NCBI RefSeq assembly: GCF_003086295.3
Contig: NC_092054.1
Coordinates: forward strand, 57,017,546 to 57,081,545
DNA: 64,000 nucleotides
Origin: Arachis hypogaea
Taxonomy: Eukaryota > Streptophyta > Magnoliopsida > Fabales > Fabaceae
Direction: 5' to 3'
The translations under genes and the position numbers were made by a program. Below, piece after piece: positions 11,257 through 21,699 of this stretch. The notes under the pieces are model-generated. The model was not told where the DNA came from, did not search any database, and was given only the letters and a program-made list of their open reading frames with translations. Within the stretch, counting starts at the first letter, position 1. Each line of letters begins with the position of its first letter.

Positions 11257-11690
11257 CAACGTTAGTGACACTCACCTTTGTCACTAACGTTGGAGATGGC
11301 TATCACTACCACGTTAGAAGTCACGTTAACCTAAGTAACGTGAACTCTAATGTGGGAAGAAGGGTGTTTGGAGCGATAGTGACAAAGGTAAGTGTCACTA
11401 ACGCTCTCGAAGTTGAGGCATACCCACGTTAAGAGTCACGTTAGCTACACTAACGTGGACTCTAACGTAGGGAAGAAGGGGCCAAGGGCAACGTTATTAG
11501 CAAAGGTAAACGCCAATAATGCTCGCGATGGATCAAGAGGCAACGTTAGTGGTCACGTTAGTGCCACTAACGTTGAAGTTAACGTAACTCATCTTGGGCT
11601 AGGAACGTTAGTGCAAAAGGTGATTGTCACTAACGTTCTCGAACCCACATTTTCACTTAACGTTAACGCCACTAACGTCCTAGCCAAAGT
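11257..11690. repeat. AACGTTAGTG word cluster in the G1 LTR
   Basis: About a dozen copies of AACGTTAGTG or CACTAACGTT in both orientations, some arranged as facing pairs (GTGACACTCACC between two inverted copies near 11260-11292). This is the same LTR position as G2's GGCGTTGAACGCC cluster, but with a different word. Confidence 0.8.
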
Positions 11691-11817
11691 CCATGCCTAC
11701 TTCACACTTTCTCTGCAAGTAAAGCTGAGCCCACTGAAGATTCCAAACTACTTCAACTCAGGATCCAAAGGCCCATATCCAAGACTTGAAGAGCCAACTG
11801 GAAGATCAGAAGAGTAG

Positions 11818-11825
11818 TATATATA
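11818..11825 (+). promoter_or_regulatory. TATA box of the G1 LTR
   Basis: TATATATA followed by GGGG, located between the word cluster and the part of the LTR that resembles a transcript leader. The placement fits the U3/R boundary. Confidence 0.6.
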
Positions 11826-12802
11826 GGGGTAGTTTTGAACTAGAGAGGAGCTTTTGGATTGAGAGGATTACTCTCTGCATAATTTTACTTTCTCTGCAAC
11901 TTCTAGTTTTACTTCAGAATGTACTCTCTATCTTTGCTTTCCATTTCTAGAGCCATGAACAACTAAACCCCTTTCATTGGGTTAGGGAGCTCTGTTGTAA
12001 TTTGATGGATCAATAATAGTTTTCATTATTCTTCTTCTTTCTTTTCTCTTGATTTTACTTGAAAGCTTTCAATGTTCATCCAATTGGATAGTTGTCTTGG
12101 AAAAGAAACTATTCATACTTGGATCTCTTCTGAACCTTGGAAGAGGAATGAAGAGATCATGCTAGAAATGCTTTCTCATGTTGGACCAAATTGGGGTTTG
12201 GACGGATATGGTGACATATAATTCTCCCAATATTTGATTTGGAAATACATGTGGTATAATCAGTGACCGTACCTCATCTCTTCTCATGAGCAATTAGACC
12301 AAGGAATTGGCTATTGATCAAGATTTGAGAGATTGAGTTACCAAGGAATTAGAATTCAATCACTTAAGATTGCCAAGGAGATCAATGAATGCATTGATTG
12401 AGGAAAAGATAAAAATGAACTTGATCCGGAGAATGCGACATCTCCTAAGCCCAATGAATTCCCCATTTCTGATCTTACCCATTCTCTTTAGTTTCTGCCA
12501 TTTACTTTCATGCTAAATTCCCCATTCCCCATTTAAGATTCTGTAATTTACTTTCCGTCATTTATATTTAGCTCTTTATTTCCAGCATTTACATTTTCTG
12601 CCATTTACTTTCCCGCCATTTAATTTCCTGCAATTCTCATATCAAATTCTGCTTAGCTCAACTAGAACATTCCTCCAATTAAAGTTGCTTGACCAATCAA
12701 TCCCTGTGGGATTCCACCTCACTCTATTGTGAGTTTTTACTTGACGACAATTCGGTATACTTGCCGAGGGAAATCTGTTGAGAGACAAGTTTCTGTGCAT
12801 CA

Positions 12803-12962
12803 GCTACTGCTGAAGCTTGGAATGGAGGTCAACAATCACACCTGGCTGTGGCTCTGGCTCAGGCTATGGGTCCTCAGGAGGCTGCTGAACCTCTGTGGTG
12901 GCCTGTGTCTCTGGTGGTGCATCCTGCTGAGTCGGCTCCTCAACATGCTCCTTATCCTGATC
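12803..12962 (-). pseudogene. N2 ORF2, C-terminal tail beyond the premature stop
   Basis: Reading on in the ORF2 frame past the stop at 12963-12965 gives an acidic, Pro/Gln-rich tail (DQDKEHVEEPTQQ, then PEPEPQPGV) with one more stop near 12855. The composition continues that of ORF2, so the original protein was probably about 50 residues longer. The G1 LTR now abuts the end. Confidence 0.55.
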
Positions 12963-14150
12963 CTACTCGTCGGAGGTGGGAGAGTCTGGGAGCGGAGGTA
13001 GCTCAATACCCTGTGATACAAACACCTGGTCTATGCGATTGAGACGTCGCATGATGCGACGCTCGCTGCGCTCTATGAAGCGAAATAGGCGCTGTACAAG
13101 CAGGTACGTCGGCTCAGGTGCTTGTGGTGGTGGCAAGGATGCTGCCGCTGAAGTAAAGGAGGGTGCTGCCGCTGCTGATGATGAAGGCTGAGTTGCCTCC
13201 ACCACTACTCTGGCTCGAGAGCAACGTCTAGGTGGAGGCTTCTCGTGCACCCACCCACCCCATGAAATAGTAACCTTCTTGTCGTCGTCATCTGGGGGTG
13301 GTGGTGTCACGTCGTCGTCCTCCCTCGGGACATCAGCTAGCTCAATCATGCTGGTGACCAGTGTAGGAAATGGCAGTAAGCCATGAATGTGTGTGCGCCA
13401 CATGCTCTGCCTGATCAGCCGGGGGAATTCTACCTCCTTCCTCTCCATGACACAGCCAATAAGGACTAGGATATCCATCGGAATCTCTGAGAAGTGAATG
13501 GTGGTCAAGACATAATGGGCGAATATATGCTGCCAAGTCTTAGCATCTCTCGACAGATAAGTGAAAAGCATCCCCTTGGGCTTCTTGTTCCCAGAATCCA
13601 TCACCCAAGGGGCGTCAAGTGTGGCAATCACGTGCTTCAGCACCTCATAATCAAAAGTCATGCAGTGGATAGCTACCTCTGCCTGCTGACAGGCGCATGG
13701 GTCGCTAGTACGAGGTCGGCAAAGCAATGCCTCCCCAATAGCTGCCTCGGTGATCAAAATCTCTCTACCCCTCAGGTGGACTGAATCAAGGGTGGCACGA
13801 AAGAAGTTGCAGTAGAACTCCCTCACCCACGAAGTGTTTATCCTCCCCAAATCTCTATCAACAAAGTCCAAGCCCAACTCCATAATACAGCTATTGATGG
13901 CGTGTCTCACATCATTGGGAAGGACCAGTTTTTTCTCAATATTCAGATTCGTCTTCCGGTATTTGGGGAAGCGAAGCTCACAGTAGAGATTGGAAAACTT
14001 GATTGGATCAGTGGATGGGAGTAGCTGATTCTCTTTGTCCACTTCATTTAGTGGATTCTTAGCATAATTAGCATAAGGAGAAGGGGTAGAGGCTTTAGAG
14101 CGCTTCCTCTTCATTGAAGTAGTGGCTATAGCTTTTCCTTTGTCTGACAT
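12963..14150 (-). CDS. N2 ORF2, putative plant transposon protein (PF20167-like)
   Basis: 395-residue open frame starting MSDKGKAIATT with a basic, Lys/Arg-rich N-terminus (MKRKRSKAS). The middle carries the block WVREFYCNFF (about residues 108-117) followed by HLRGREI and, further on, THIHGLLPFPTLVTSMI. These resemble the 'putative plant transposon protein' family found downstream of pol in Athila-like elements, from memory. The C-terminal third is low complexity: Asp/Pro, then Ala/Ser, then Pro. The G2 ORF at 42342-43463 looks like a distant member. The function is not established; the basic start would suit nucleic-acid binding or nuclear entry. It is probably cut short by the stop at 12963. 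Confidence 0.7.
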   Translation of the reverse strand: MSDKGKAIATTSMKRKRSKASTPSPYANYAKNPLNEVDKENQLLPSTDPIKFSNLYCELRFPKYRKTNLNIEKKLVLPNDVRHAINSCIMELGLDFVDRDLGRINTSWVREFYCNFFRATLDSVHLRGREILITEAAIGEALLCRPRTSDPCACQQAEVAIHCMTFDYEVLKHVIATLDAPWVMDSGNKKPKGMLFTYLSRDAKTWQHIFAHYVLTTIHFSEIPMDILVLIGCVMERKEVEFPRLIRQSMWRTHIHGLLPFPTLVTSMIELADVPREDDDVTPPPPDDDDKKVTISWGGWVHEKPPPRRCSRARVVVEATQPSSSAAAAPSFTSAAASLPPPQAPEPTYLLVQRLFRFIERSERRIMRRLNRIDQVFVSQGIELPPLPDSPTSDE

Positions 14151-15480
14151 CCTGAAAAATAGATACGATATGATATAAGCAATTAGCTAAGTAGACGTAT
14201 AGCACTTAAAGTAAGGCATACTCATGAAGTGAGTGAAGAAAAGAGAATTATTGGAATGCAAGTAACAAAACTCAGAATTCAATCCAAGTCACAAACCAAG
14301 AATTCAAACCACAATTGCACAATGCTTATTCATCAAGCCTAAGAAACGCCATATTCAAAAGAATGATCAACAGAGTTAAGTTGAAAACCAAAAGAGAAGT
14401 TAGTTGGTTAAACAAGTTAGAGTTAGAAATTAGTTTAAAAATCAGTGATATGACAGTTATCGGCTCAATTAAAAGAAGTGTACAAAATAGGGGTGCAAGC
14501 ATACTCAGAACCATGAAATGCACATAGTCATTGATGATGGAATATGATATTGCCAAAAAGCAACCAATATGAAAACAAGTCATCAATCAATGTAAAGATC
14601 ACCAGGGTTGTATTAATTGGCGTTCGTAAAATCGAAACCTTGAAAAACAAGTCAATCTAGAAACATTCAACATCCAATTCAATGAGGCATAAAAGTCACA
14701 AGTTGAAACAATAATGGAAAACGTCATGATCTATGTGACTTAATGCAAATTAGGCATGAGTATAATGAATCAAATCAGCCACATAGATTAAAAACCTTTA
14801 AACTTGTGAGTTTATGAAAAAGAGGCACGAATTCTCCAAGGAATTTCAAGTTCATGGTCAAGTTGAAAATTCACTTGAACTATTCAATGCACAGAAGTAA
14901 GTTAACATCACAAGTAAGCAAAGAAAGTTAGAAGCATGACCAAAACTTGCAAGGAAGCTCAAGAGAAAATTTCCAAATCCATTTAGCAAACAAGATTCTA
15001 TTGACACAGAATTTCGTCGAACAGAAGCTTGTTGTATCAATTAAAACAATGTTATTTCATGAAATATGGTTAGAAAAAATCCGACAGCATTTCAGCAGTA
15101 AATTGGCTATTTTCCAAATTCAAGCAAACAGTGCAGATTCCATATGAATGCATTACAATTAAACACAAAAACCATATATGGGTTCGTATGAAATAAACAT
15201 GTAAGCCAATAGATAGCAACAAACATCAATAAGCAATTCAAACCAAGCCAACCAGCAACGAGTAGCAATGAGCAATTAAGCAACCAGCAATCATGAGGAA
15301 AGCAACATTCAGCAACAACAATCCAAGGAAAGTTAATGAAGCAGCAGAATTTTCAATCATCATCATTATTCAAAACAAACCTAAATCCACTATCCAGCCC
15401 AGATTCTCTAACCACCTAATTAAACTAAACTAACTAAACTAATTGAACTAAACAAGCTAAACAGAATGAGCTAAACCAGA
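14151..15480 (-). mobile_element. N2 spacer upstream of ORF2
   Basis: About 1.3 kb of AT-rich non-coding DNA with many CAACCAGC, AGCAACA and CAAACC-type short repeats around 15230-15330. No open frame over about 90 residues has recognisable content. On the minus strand it lies between the CpG word cluster and ORF2, so it may be the ORF2 leader. Confidence 0.5.
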
Positions 15481-15930
15481 TTAATCAAACAGAAATAAAA
15501 TAAAAATAAGAAGAAGGGGAACCTGGGAAGCAGGAGTTCGGAACAGAAGAAGGGTAGGGAGACAGAGCAGGGGAGGGTGGAGGAAGAGAGGGCGAGGAAG
15601 GGAGGAAGAGTGAGGGAAGAAGGAAGAGGGAGGTGTGTGGTCGCGGGATGCTCGCCGGTGACAATGGTTGTCGCAGCAGCTGTTGATGGTTGCAGCAGAG
15701 AGTGAGAAAGGGTGAGAGAGAGAAGAGAAGTGAGAATGGTGAGAGAGAGAAGATGGGATGAATACGGCCTGCGGTGACGAGGTGTTCACCAAACGGTGGC
15801 GGTTATGGGTGGTAAATGTGGAGGTTTGAGAGGAGATAGTTACGGAGGAAGAAAGGAGAGGGAGAGATGTTGGGGGGGTGAAAGAGTGCGCGACTGTGCT
15901 AGGGCTCTCGTGTCTCTGGGGTAAGTGAAA
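15481..15930 (-). repeat. Strand-asymmetric purine-rich tract
   Basis: The plus strand is strongly purine-rich (GGGAGGAAGAG and GAGAGAGA runs), so the minus-strand transcript is pyrimidine-rich (CTCTC). Open frames on both strands here (15481-16245 minus and others) are by-products of composition. N1 has the same CT-rich tract at the same place (46800-46900). Confidence 0.6.
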
Positions 15931-15939
15931 TTTTGAATC

Positions 15940-16395
15940 CACGCGAGCGTGCATCGTGCGCGTCCTCGTGGGTGGGAAAATAACGAACTGGCGCGGAAGC
16001 GTCATACGCGCCTGCGCGTGGATGGGAGATATGGGAATGGGCGCGGACGCGTACGATGTGCGTCTGCGCGGGTGAGCTGGGCCAGAGGCACAAACGTGGC
16101 CCAGAGTTGGCATAACTCTCGGGTCTTTGGCCTGGATGACGAAAAACTGCATCGACGCGCGCGGGCACTGTGCGCTTGCGCGTAGATGAGTTGATTGATG
16201 ATGGGGCGCGGAAGCGCCAAGTGCGCTTACGCGTGGGTAGGGCAACGCAAAAAGGATGCGGACGCGTACAGCGAGCGTCCGCGCGGGTTAAGGCACAGAG
16301 TTGGCCCAAAAGTAGCACAACTCTCCGGTCCTTGGCCCAGAAAGCTTAAATGCGCAGCCGACACGTGCGCGCACAGTGCGCTTGTGCGTGGCTTC
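15940..16395. repeat. CpG-rich palindromic word cluster, N2 internal
   Basis: Repeated GCGCGGACGCGTAC, ATACGCGCCTGCGCGTG and TGCGCTTGCGCGTAG-type words, in pairs about 20 bp apart, with stretches such as 'cagagttggcataactctc' between them. The same word type is found in N2's LTRs. Confidence 0.8.
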
Positions 16396-16710
16396 TCTCT
16401 TTTCTTCTTTTTTTTTTTAAGAGCACCAAGAAGAGCTCAAAATCCTCCCAACCTTCTCTAGGACTCTAAAACTAGCTAAGATGCAAAATCAAAGCTATTT
16501 TTGAATTTTTGGGGATTTTTCAAACAAATTGAGGAAACTTGCAATCCAAGCAAAAACTCAAATTCAAAGAATCATCCCTAATTAAGGCATAGAATTTATA
16601 AACACCTCAGCAAGTAATGCAAAATATACTAAGAAGTAAAGAAACTATATACAATGGAACCCAATTCATTCGTTCATTATATCTACAAGAGAATGGAAAG
16701 AGTTTACCAT

Positions 16711-16761
16711 GGTGGGGTGTCTCCCACCAAGCACTTTTGGTTTAAGTCCTTTAAGTTGGAC
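16711..16761 (-). ncRNA. Two-hairpin module after N2 ORF1
   Basis: On the minus strand hairpin 1 is GTCC-AACTTAAA-GGAC (16761-16746), and hairpin 2 is GGTGGG-AGACAC-CCCACC (16728-16711). Hairpin 1 starts 17 nt after the ORF1 stop codon, with 17 nt between the hairpins. Confidence 0.7.
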
Positions 16762-16778
16762 ATTTGGAAGGTTCCTTG

Positions 16779-18236
16779 TCAAGGTGGTTTATGCCGGTAT
16801 TCATCCTTGAACCTCCAAAAGTGCTTGTCCTTCAATTGGTTGTCAAAAGTTCCAACCATTTTCACTAAGCTTTGGTGAGGTTCTTTCCAATATATGAGCT
16901 CCCAAAATTGGTTTCCATGGTGTGATCCAGGATCCCATATCTTATCTTCGCACCCATCTTCTAGTTGATCGCCTTGATTCCTTTTGGGTGACAAGAAAGC
17001 TGAATTCTCGTGAAAGTACCAAACTACCTTCTTAGACCCATTCAATTGAGCATAACACCAATCCATACTCTTCAATTTTGAGCTTCCAACCATAATGAGT
17101 CTAGATTTACAATGCCAACCACTAAACATCCTCCTCTTTCGCTTAATTCCACAAAGTGCCCTAAGTTGGCCATCCGTCTCAAGCAAACCATACTCAAGTG
17201 GGATAATAAAGCTAAGAGTTAGAAGTTTTACCTACTCAAATGAAAGATCGGATGATAACCTAGGTGGAAGATTTCCAAATGATCTTGACAAAGCATGCTC
17301 TATGCCCATCCATCCTCTTCTAGAGGCTTCCACCACTTGGCAAGGTTCTTCAAGCTTTACCTCTCGCCAAGCTTCCTCAAGTTCACCTTCTTCTCCACTA
17401 ATTTCTTCTATTTCTTCCCCATCACTCTCATCATAGATAGGAGGTTTAGTGAAGTCTACCTCGTCATCAATTCCAAGCATAGTGGGGAAGGACTCTTCAA
17501 GCTCAAAAGGGTCATATGTTGATGCAGAATCATCATATATAGGGAGGCTTGTTGTTTGGGACATTTCTTCCAATTCTTCATTCACAATATGCCTTGGAGG
17601 TTGCACGTCCTCCTCAACATTGCTTTCTAATTCATTGGAAGAAGGCTCAACAAGATCATCAAGGGGATTGATCAATGTGGACAAAAAAATCACTAATGAT
17701 GGAATCCACTTCTTGATCAATTTCCTTCGACTCTCTATCCACTTTCTCAACATCACTCTCCTCTTTAACATCCCTTCCAAACTTCATGGAAGAGGGCTCT
17801 TCAACTTGAGATTCCTTTATGTGCTCAACATATCCTAAACATCCAACCACTACTTTCTTTTGTTCACTAATTTCTACCTCCTCCTCTTGTTGTACTTCTT
17901 GTTTTAACTCCTCCTCCTCTCCATAGAGCTTCAAGTTCACTCCCTCACTAAGCTCTTCGGTTGTTTCTTCACATTCAACAATGGGAGTGCCTTGATCGCA
18001 TAGGCTTAGGCAGGATAAGACCATGTTACTAATGGCTTCTACCATGATAGCCATTTTTTATCTTAACTCTGTAAACTTCTTTTCATCCTCCTCTTGTCGC
18101 CTTAAGATATGAGATTCAAGAGCTCTCAATTCCAACATGGGGGCTTCATCGGGAGGTGATGGTGGAAGAAAAGGTTCATTGTTTGAGGGAAGGTTGTTGT
18201 AATTCTCAATTGAGTAAGAGAATTTAACACCATTAT
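16779..18236 (-). pseudogene. N2 ORF1 (broken, N-terminus missing)
   Basis: Member of the unrecognised ORF1 family. It begins within the region equivalent to N3's NNEPS block (here NNLPSNNEPFLPPSPP, about 18200), so roughly 150 N-terminal residues are gone. Next come a helical segment (RRQEEDEKKF), the conserved LSLCDQGTPIVECEE block (about 18010-17960), a Glu-rich part, and the C-terminal Trp/Lys-rich block ending RHKPP. Breaks are a TAA near 18058, a frameshift at an A7 run (17683-17689), and a TAG at 17230-17232 where the family has the Trp of FKW. The last stop is at 16779. Confidence 0.75.
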
Positions 18237-18239
18237 TAA

Positions 18240-18364
18240 AATAAGAAGCTTAAAGAAGAAAGTAAAAAAAGCCTATAAAAACAAAATGAAAATGCAAAGA
18301 ATAGAAGTATGCGAATGCAATGGACAAAAGAAAATAGAAGACGAGAAAATAAACTCTCTCTCTT
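18240..18364 (-). mobile_element. N2/N3 deletion junction region
   Basis: Minus-strand N3 internal sequence (CT-rich, following its CpG cluster) runs into the middle of N2's ORF1 near 18240. N3's 3' half and 3' LTR, the inner end of N2's 5' LTR, N2's primer site and the start of N2's ORF1 are all absent. A single deletion between the nested elements explains this. The exact junction is uncertain within about 60 bp. Confidence 0.5.
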
Positions 18365-18604
18365 TTTTTTTTTTACCGGCGCGGACGCGTACAGTGCGCT
18401 GGCGCGTGCCTGATGAAGGTGGCGATCGGCGCGGACGCGTGAAGTGCGCCTGCGCGTCAGTCGTGGGCACAGAGTAGGCACAACTTTGGCACAACTCTCT
18501 GGTTTTTATACCAGGGGTTAGGTGACGCTATCAGCGCGCGCGCGCACAGCGTGCGTGTGCGTGGATTGCGCATTTAGCTTATGGGCGCGTACGCGCAAGG
18601 TGCG
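18365..18604. repeat. CpG-rich palindromic word cluster, N3 internal (part 2)
   Basis: Words GCGCGGACGCGTACAG, GCGCCTGCGCGTC and GGGCGCGTACGCGCAAG, plus the alternating run GCGCGCGCGCGCAC at 18533-18546. N4 is inserted at the right edge. The other half of the cluster is at 26241-26430. Confidence 0.8.
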
Positions 18605-20043
18605 TGATGAGAGAACTTTTGCGTGGTCTAGAAAATTGCGGATAAATCCTCGTTGCAAGTATAGTTTCTAAACCTTCAAAAGTCCTTTCATACAAACGTT
18701 TTAGTTGTCACAAGTAACAAACCCCTTTTAAATTGATAACTGAGTATTTAAACCTCGGGTCGTCTTCTCAAGGAATTGCAGGGAGGTATGTTCTTATTAT
18801 TGGTTATGAGTTTGTAAATTAGGGAAATTTGGAGTTTGGGCAATGGGCACAGGTATATTTTCAAAGCAATAAAAATAAATAAATAACTGAAAAATAAGCT
18901 TTTGGCAAGGTATGAGAACCGGAAATCCTGTCCTTGTTATCCTTATCAGATGTGATGAGAATTGGATTTCAATCCCACTTAGTTAAGTCAAGTGGACTAA
19001 TTAGCTTGATTCTCAAGTCCTAGTCAACTCTTGTGGAGAGACTAGTGTTAGAGCAATCCTAGCTAAAGCAAAATCTGCCAATTTCAACCACTCCTGAGTT
19101 TGACAACTCAAGTGTTACCAATTACCTAACCAAAACCAAAAGGAAGAAAATATCTAAATTAAATTAAAAGCAAAGCAATCTTAAATCTGAAATACCTCAA
19201 ATAATATTAATTAAGAAAATCATAACATGAATGTAGCATAAGCCAAATAGGCAACATAACTAATATAAGCATTAAAGTATCTGAACGTAAGAGATAAATA
19301 TAAAGTAAAAGAACGTTGAACCTGGGATTGAGAGTCACTCCTAAAACTAAGAGAAATCCTAAATCCTAATCCTAAGAGAGAGGAGAGAACCTCTCTCTCT
19401 AAAAACTACATCTACTCCTAAAATTGTGAATTATGAGAGCCTCCTTATGAATGGATGCAATTCCCCACTTTATAGCCTCTAATCTGTGTTTTCTGGGCCA
19501 CAAACTGAGTCAAAAACAGTCCAGAATTCGCTGGTTTTGAATTTTGCCACGCTGGATTTCTGTCACTGCGACGCGGCCGTATGGATCACGCAGTTGCGTC
19601 ACCTAGCGTCAGGGGAACTATAGTATATTATATATCAAATCGAAGCCCCAGACGTTAGCTTTCCAACGCAACTAGAACTGCGTCGTTTGGATCTCTGTAG
19701 CTAAAGTTATAGCCGTTTGAGTGCAGAGAGATCAGGCTGGACAGCTTAGCAATTTCTCCAACTTCTTGCATTCCTTCCACTTTTGCATGCTTTCTTCCCA
19801 TCCTCCAAGCCATTCTTGCCTTATAATATCTGAAAACACTTAACACACATATCAAGGCATCTAATGGTAATAAGAGATGATTAATAATAAGCAAATATAA
19901 GATCAAAGAAGCATGTTTTCAATCAAAGCACATAATTAGGAATGCAAATGTAAAACCATGCAAATAATATGAATAAGTAGGTAAAGAGTAGATAAAAACC
20001 ACTCAATTGAGCACAAGATAAGCCATGAAATAGTGGTTTATCA
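18605..20043 (-). mobile_element. N4 3' LTR
   Basis: 1439 bp. On the minus strand it carries a TATA box (CTATAAAGTGG, about 19465-19476) with the CpG word cluster GCGACGCGGCCG...GCGTCACC just upstream at 19555-19610. Left flank GTGCG is the target duplication. Confidence 0.9.
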
Positions 20044-21526
20044 ACCTCCCCACACTTAAACACTAGCATGTCCTCATGCTAAGCTCAAGAGAAGCTATAA
20101 AGATGAAGAGGAATGGTAGGATGTATGAAATGTAATCCTATCTATATGAATGCAACTACATGCAAAATGTTTCTACCTACTTGGTTAAAAATAAATAAGT
20201 TCTCCAAGACAAACATAAATCGGATTTCACTAATTCAAATCATAAAATAAAAATCAGGTAAACTTGTAAGAAGACAGCTCATGAAAGCAGGGAACATAGA
20301 ATCAAGCATTGAACCCTCACTGGTAGTGTATATCACTCTAATCTCTCAAGTGTATAGGGTTATTCACTCTACTCTTCTCTAGTCATGCTTTCTAAACCTT
20401 GTTCTTCATCTAACCAATCAACAAATATTTAATGTACCAATGCAAATATCATGAGGTCTTTTCAAGGTTGTAATGGGGCTGAGGTAAAGGTAAGGATATA
20501 TGTATGGCCAAGTGAGCTATAATATGAATCTTCAATTAACCTAAGCTCTCACCTAATATACATATACTCTATATACTTTTAAATTCATGTCTAGCTACCC
20601 ATAATTCTCACTTTTGTATAATTCCCATACTCATGTACCAAATTTTTCTTTAATTTTTATCACATGTGCATTGATCTTTTATTAAACTTAATATTGGGGT
20701 AATTTTGTCCCCTTATTTACTTATTTATTGAGTATTTTTGGATTTTTCTCTTTTTTCTCTTTTTTTTCTTTCTTCTTTTTTTTTTATTTAGAGAAACAAA
20801 CATAACTTATCAATGCACATGGATTTTCTATTATTTTTCTATTTTGGTTTTTCATGAGTAGGTTCCCAAATTCCTAATATTCAAATAAATTAGAAACATT
20901 ATACTTTTTCTTTATTAACCCATGTTCCCACAGTTTTCCCATACTTAATTAACACACTATCTTAAGCTAACCAAAGATTCAGTTGGGATATTTAATTATT
21001 TTTCTGCTTTAAGGCTAGTGATGTGGTAAAATACAGAACAAGAGGGGTTAAAAGGCTCAAAGTGGCTGACAAGGGTGATTTAAAGGGTAGATTTATTTGG
21101 GATAAGTGAGCTAAAATCAAATAATGGCCTCAATCATATGCAAACATGTAAATACACTAAATAATGGACATATAGGTTGGAACAAAATATAGATTACAAT
21201 CATAGAGAAGGGAACACACAGGAATAAAATATTTATGGTTAAATAATGTAACCATGTAAATAAGCTCAAAGTCTCACAGGTTGTGTGTTTTTTTGACTCA
21301 AAAATCATGTTCCAAATACAACTTCAAACAAATAAAAATTTTTATTTAAATTAGTGAAAAAAAAAATTTTTTTCAAAAATAGGATCTTAAAAAGAGATTT
21401 ATTATTTTAACCAAGTAGTAACTAAATGCACAAAATCAAATAAATATGCAATCAAATATGCAGATGCAACAATGAACAAATAAAGAAAATAAGATTATTG
21501 GTGTTGAAAAGAAAGTACTAACCCAC
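20044..21526 (-). mobile_element. N4 3' internal non-coding region
   Basis: Starts at the LTR with a purine tract reading AAGTGTGGGGAGGT on the minus strand (20057-20044), the expected primer for plus-strand DNA. The rest is AT-rich with poly-pyrimidine runs (20750-20790). The only open frames are short and look random. It includes a marker phrase shared with N2 ('cacttaaac...tagcatgtcctcatg'). Confidence 0.7.
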
Positions 21527-21556
21527 GGAGGTCGGTATCGACCTCCCCACACTTAA
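21527..21556 (-). promoter_or_regulatory. 8-bp hairpin fused to a second polypurine-like tract in N4
   Basis: Minus strand: AAGTGTGG leads into GGAGGTCG-ATAC-CGACCTCC (21546-21527), a perfect 8-bp stem with a 4-base loop. The purine part copies the tract at the 3' LTR about 1.5 kb away. N1 has a similar but weaker structure near 47893-47915. Confidence 0.6.
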
Positions 21557-21696
21557 AGATTGCACCATCCTCGGTGCATGCTGAGATTTGCAGGTGGATG
21601 GGTTGTTTCAACTGTTGCTTTTCTCCAAGGATTGTGCAGATGGACTTGTCTGTCTCCCCATGTAAAATGTCTTTCGCTTCCCTTCCGGGTGGCCAT
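21553..21696 (-). CDS. N4 short ORF (47 residues), possible ORF2 remnant
   Basis: Begins MATRKGSERHF and ends SMHRGWCNL. It sits between the CpG cluster and the 3' end, where N2 has ORF2, and its basic start loosely resembles ORF2's (SDKGK). The ATG follows TTTCTTTCAGG, which could be a splice acceptor. N1 carries a related but broken stretch at 47743-47880 (with AWRTIQTF or SMHRG-like ends). Whether it is translated is unknown. Confidence 0.45.
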   Translation of the reverse strand: MATRKGSERHFTWGDRQVHLHNPWRKATVETTHPPANLSMHRGWCNL

Positions 21697-21699
21697 CCT

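Larger units (their letters stand above)
5085..12802 (+). mobile_element. G1: Athila-type Ty3/gypsy element, 5'-truncated
   Basis: Plus-strand element with gag-pro-RT-RNaseH-integrase order, a non-coding tail and one 3' LTR. No 5' LTR or primer-binding site precedes gag, so the left end is truncated (junction about 5085, approximate). It interrupts N2: N2's 3' end lies to the left and N2's ORF2 tail starts at 12803. No target duplication can be tested without the 5' LTR. The coding region holds at least seven in-frame stops and three frameshifts, so it is an old, inactive copy. Confidence 0.8.
11249..12802 (+). mobile_element. G1 3' LTR
   Basis: Starts TGATG and ends CATCA, a perfect 5-bp inverted end, and is 1554 bp long, close to G2's 1541 bp. 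A purine run precedes it. The inner order matches G2's LTR: word cluster, TATA box, a transcript-start-like section with 'ctaaaccc...gggagctctg', then a 3' end resembling G2's 'ccgtgggattcgaccc'. It ends directly against N2's ORF2 tail. Confidence 0.75.

Noticed and set aside
15481..16318. Open frames of 139-254 residues on the minus strand
   Set aside because: Composition effect of the purine-rich tract and the CpG word cluster; Ser/Pro/Arg-biased, overlapping in several frames, no family resemblance.
17095..17838. Plus-strand Ser-rich frames
   Set aside because: Antisense of the Glu-rich part of N2 ORF1, which always yields Ser/Leu/Phe-rich frames.
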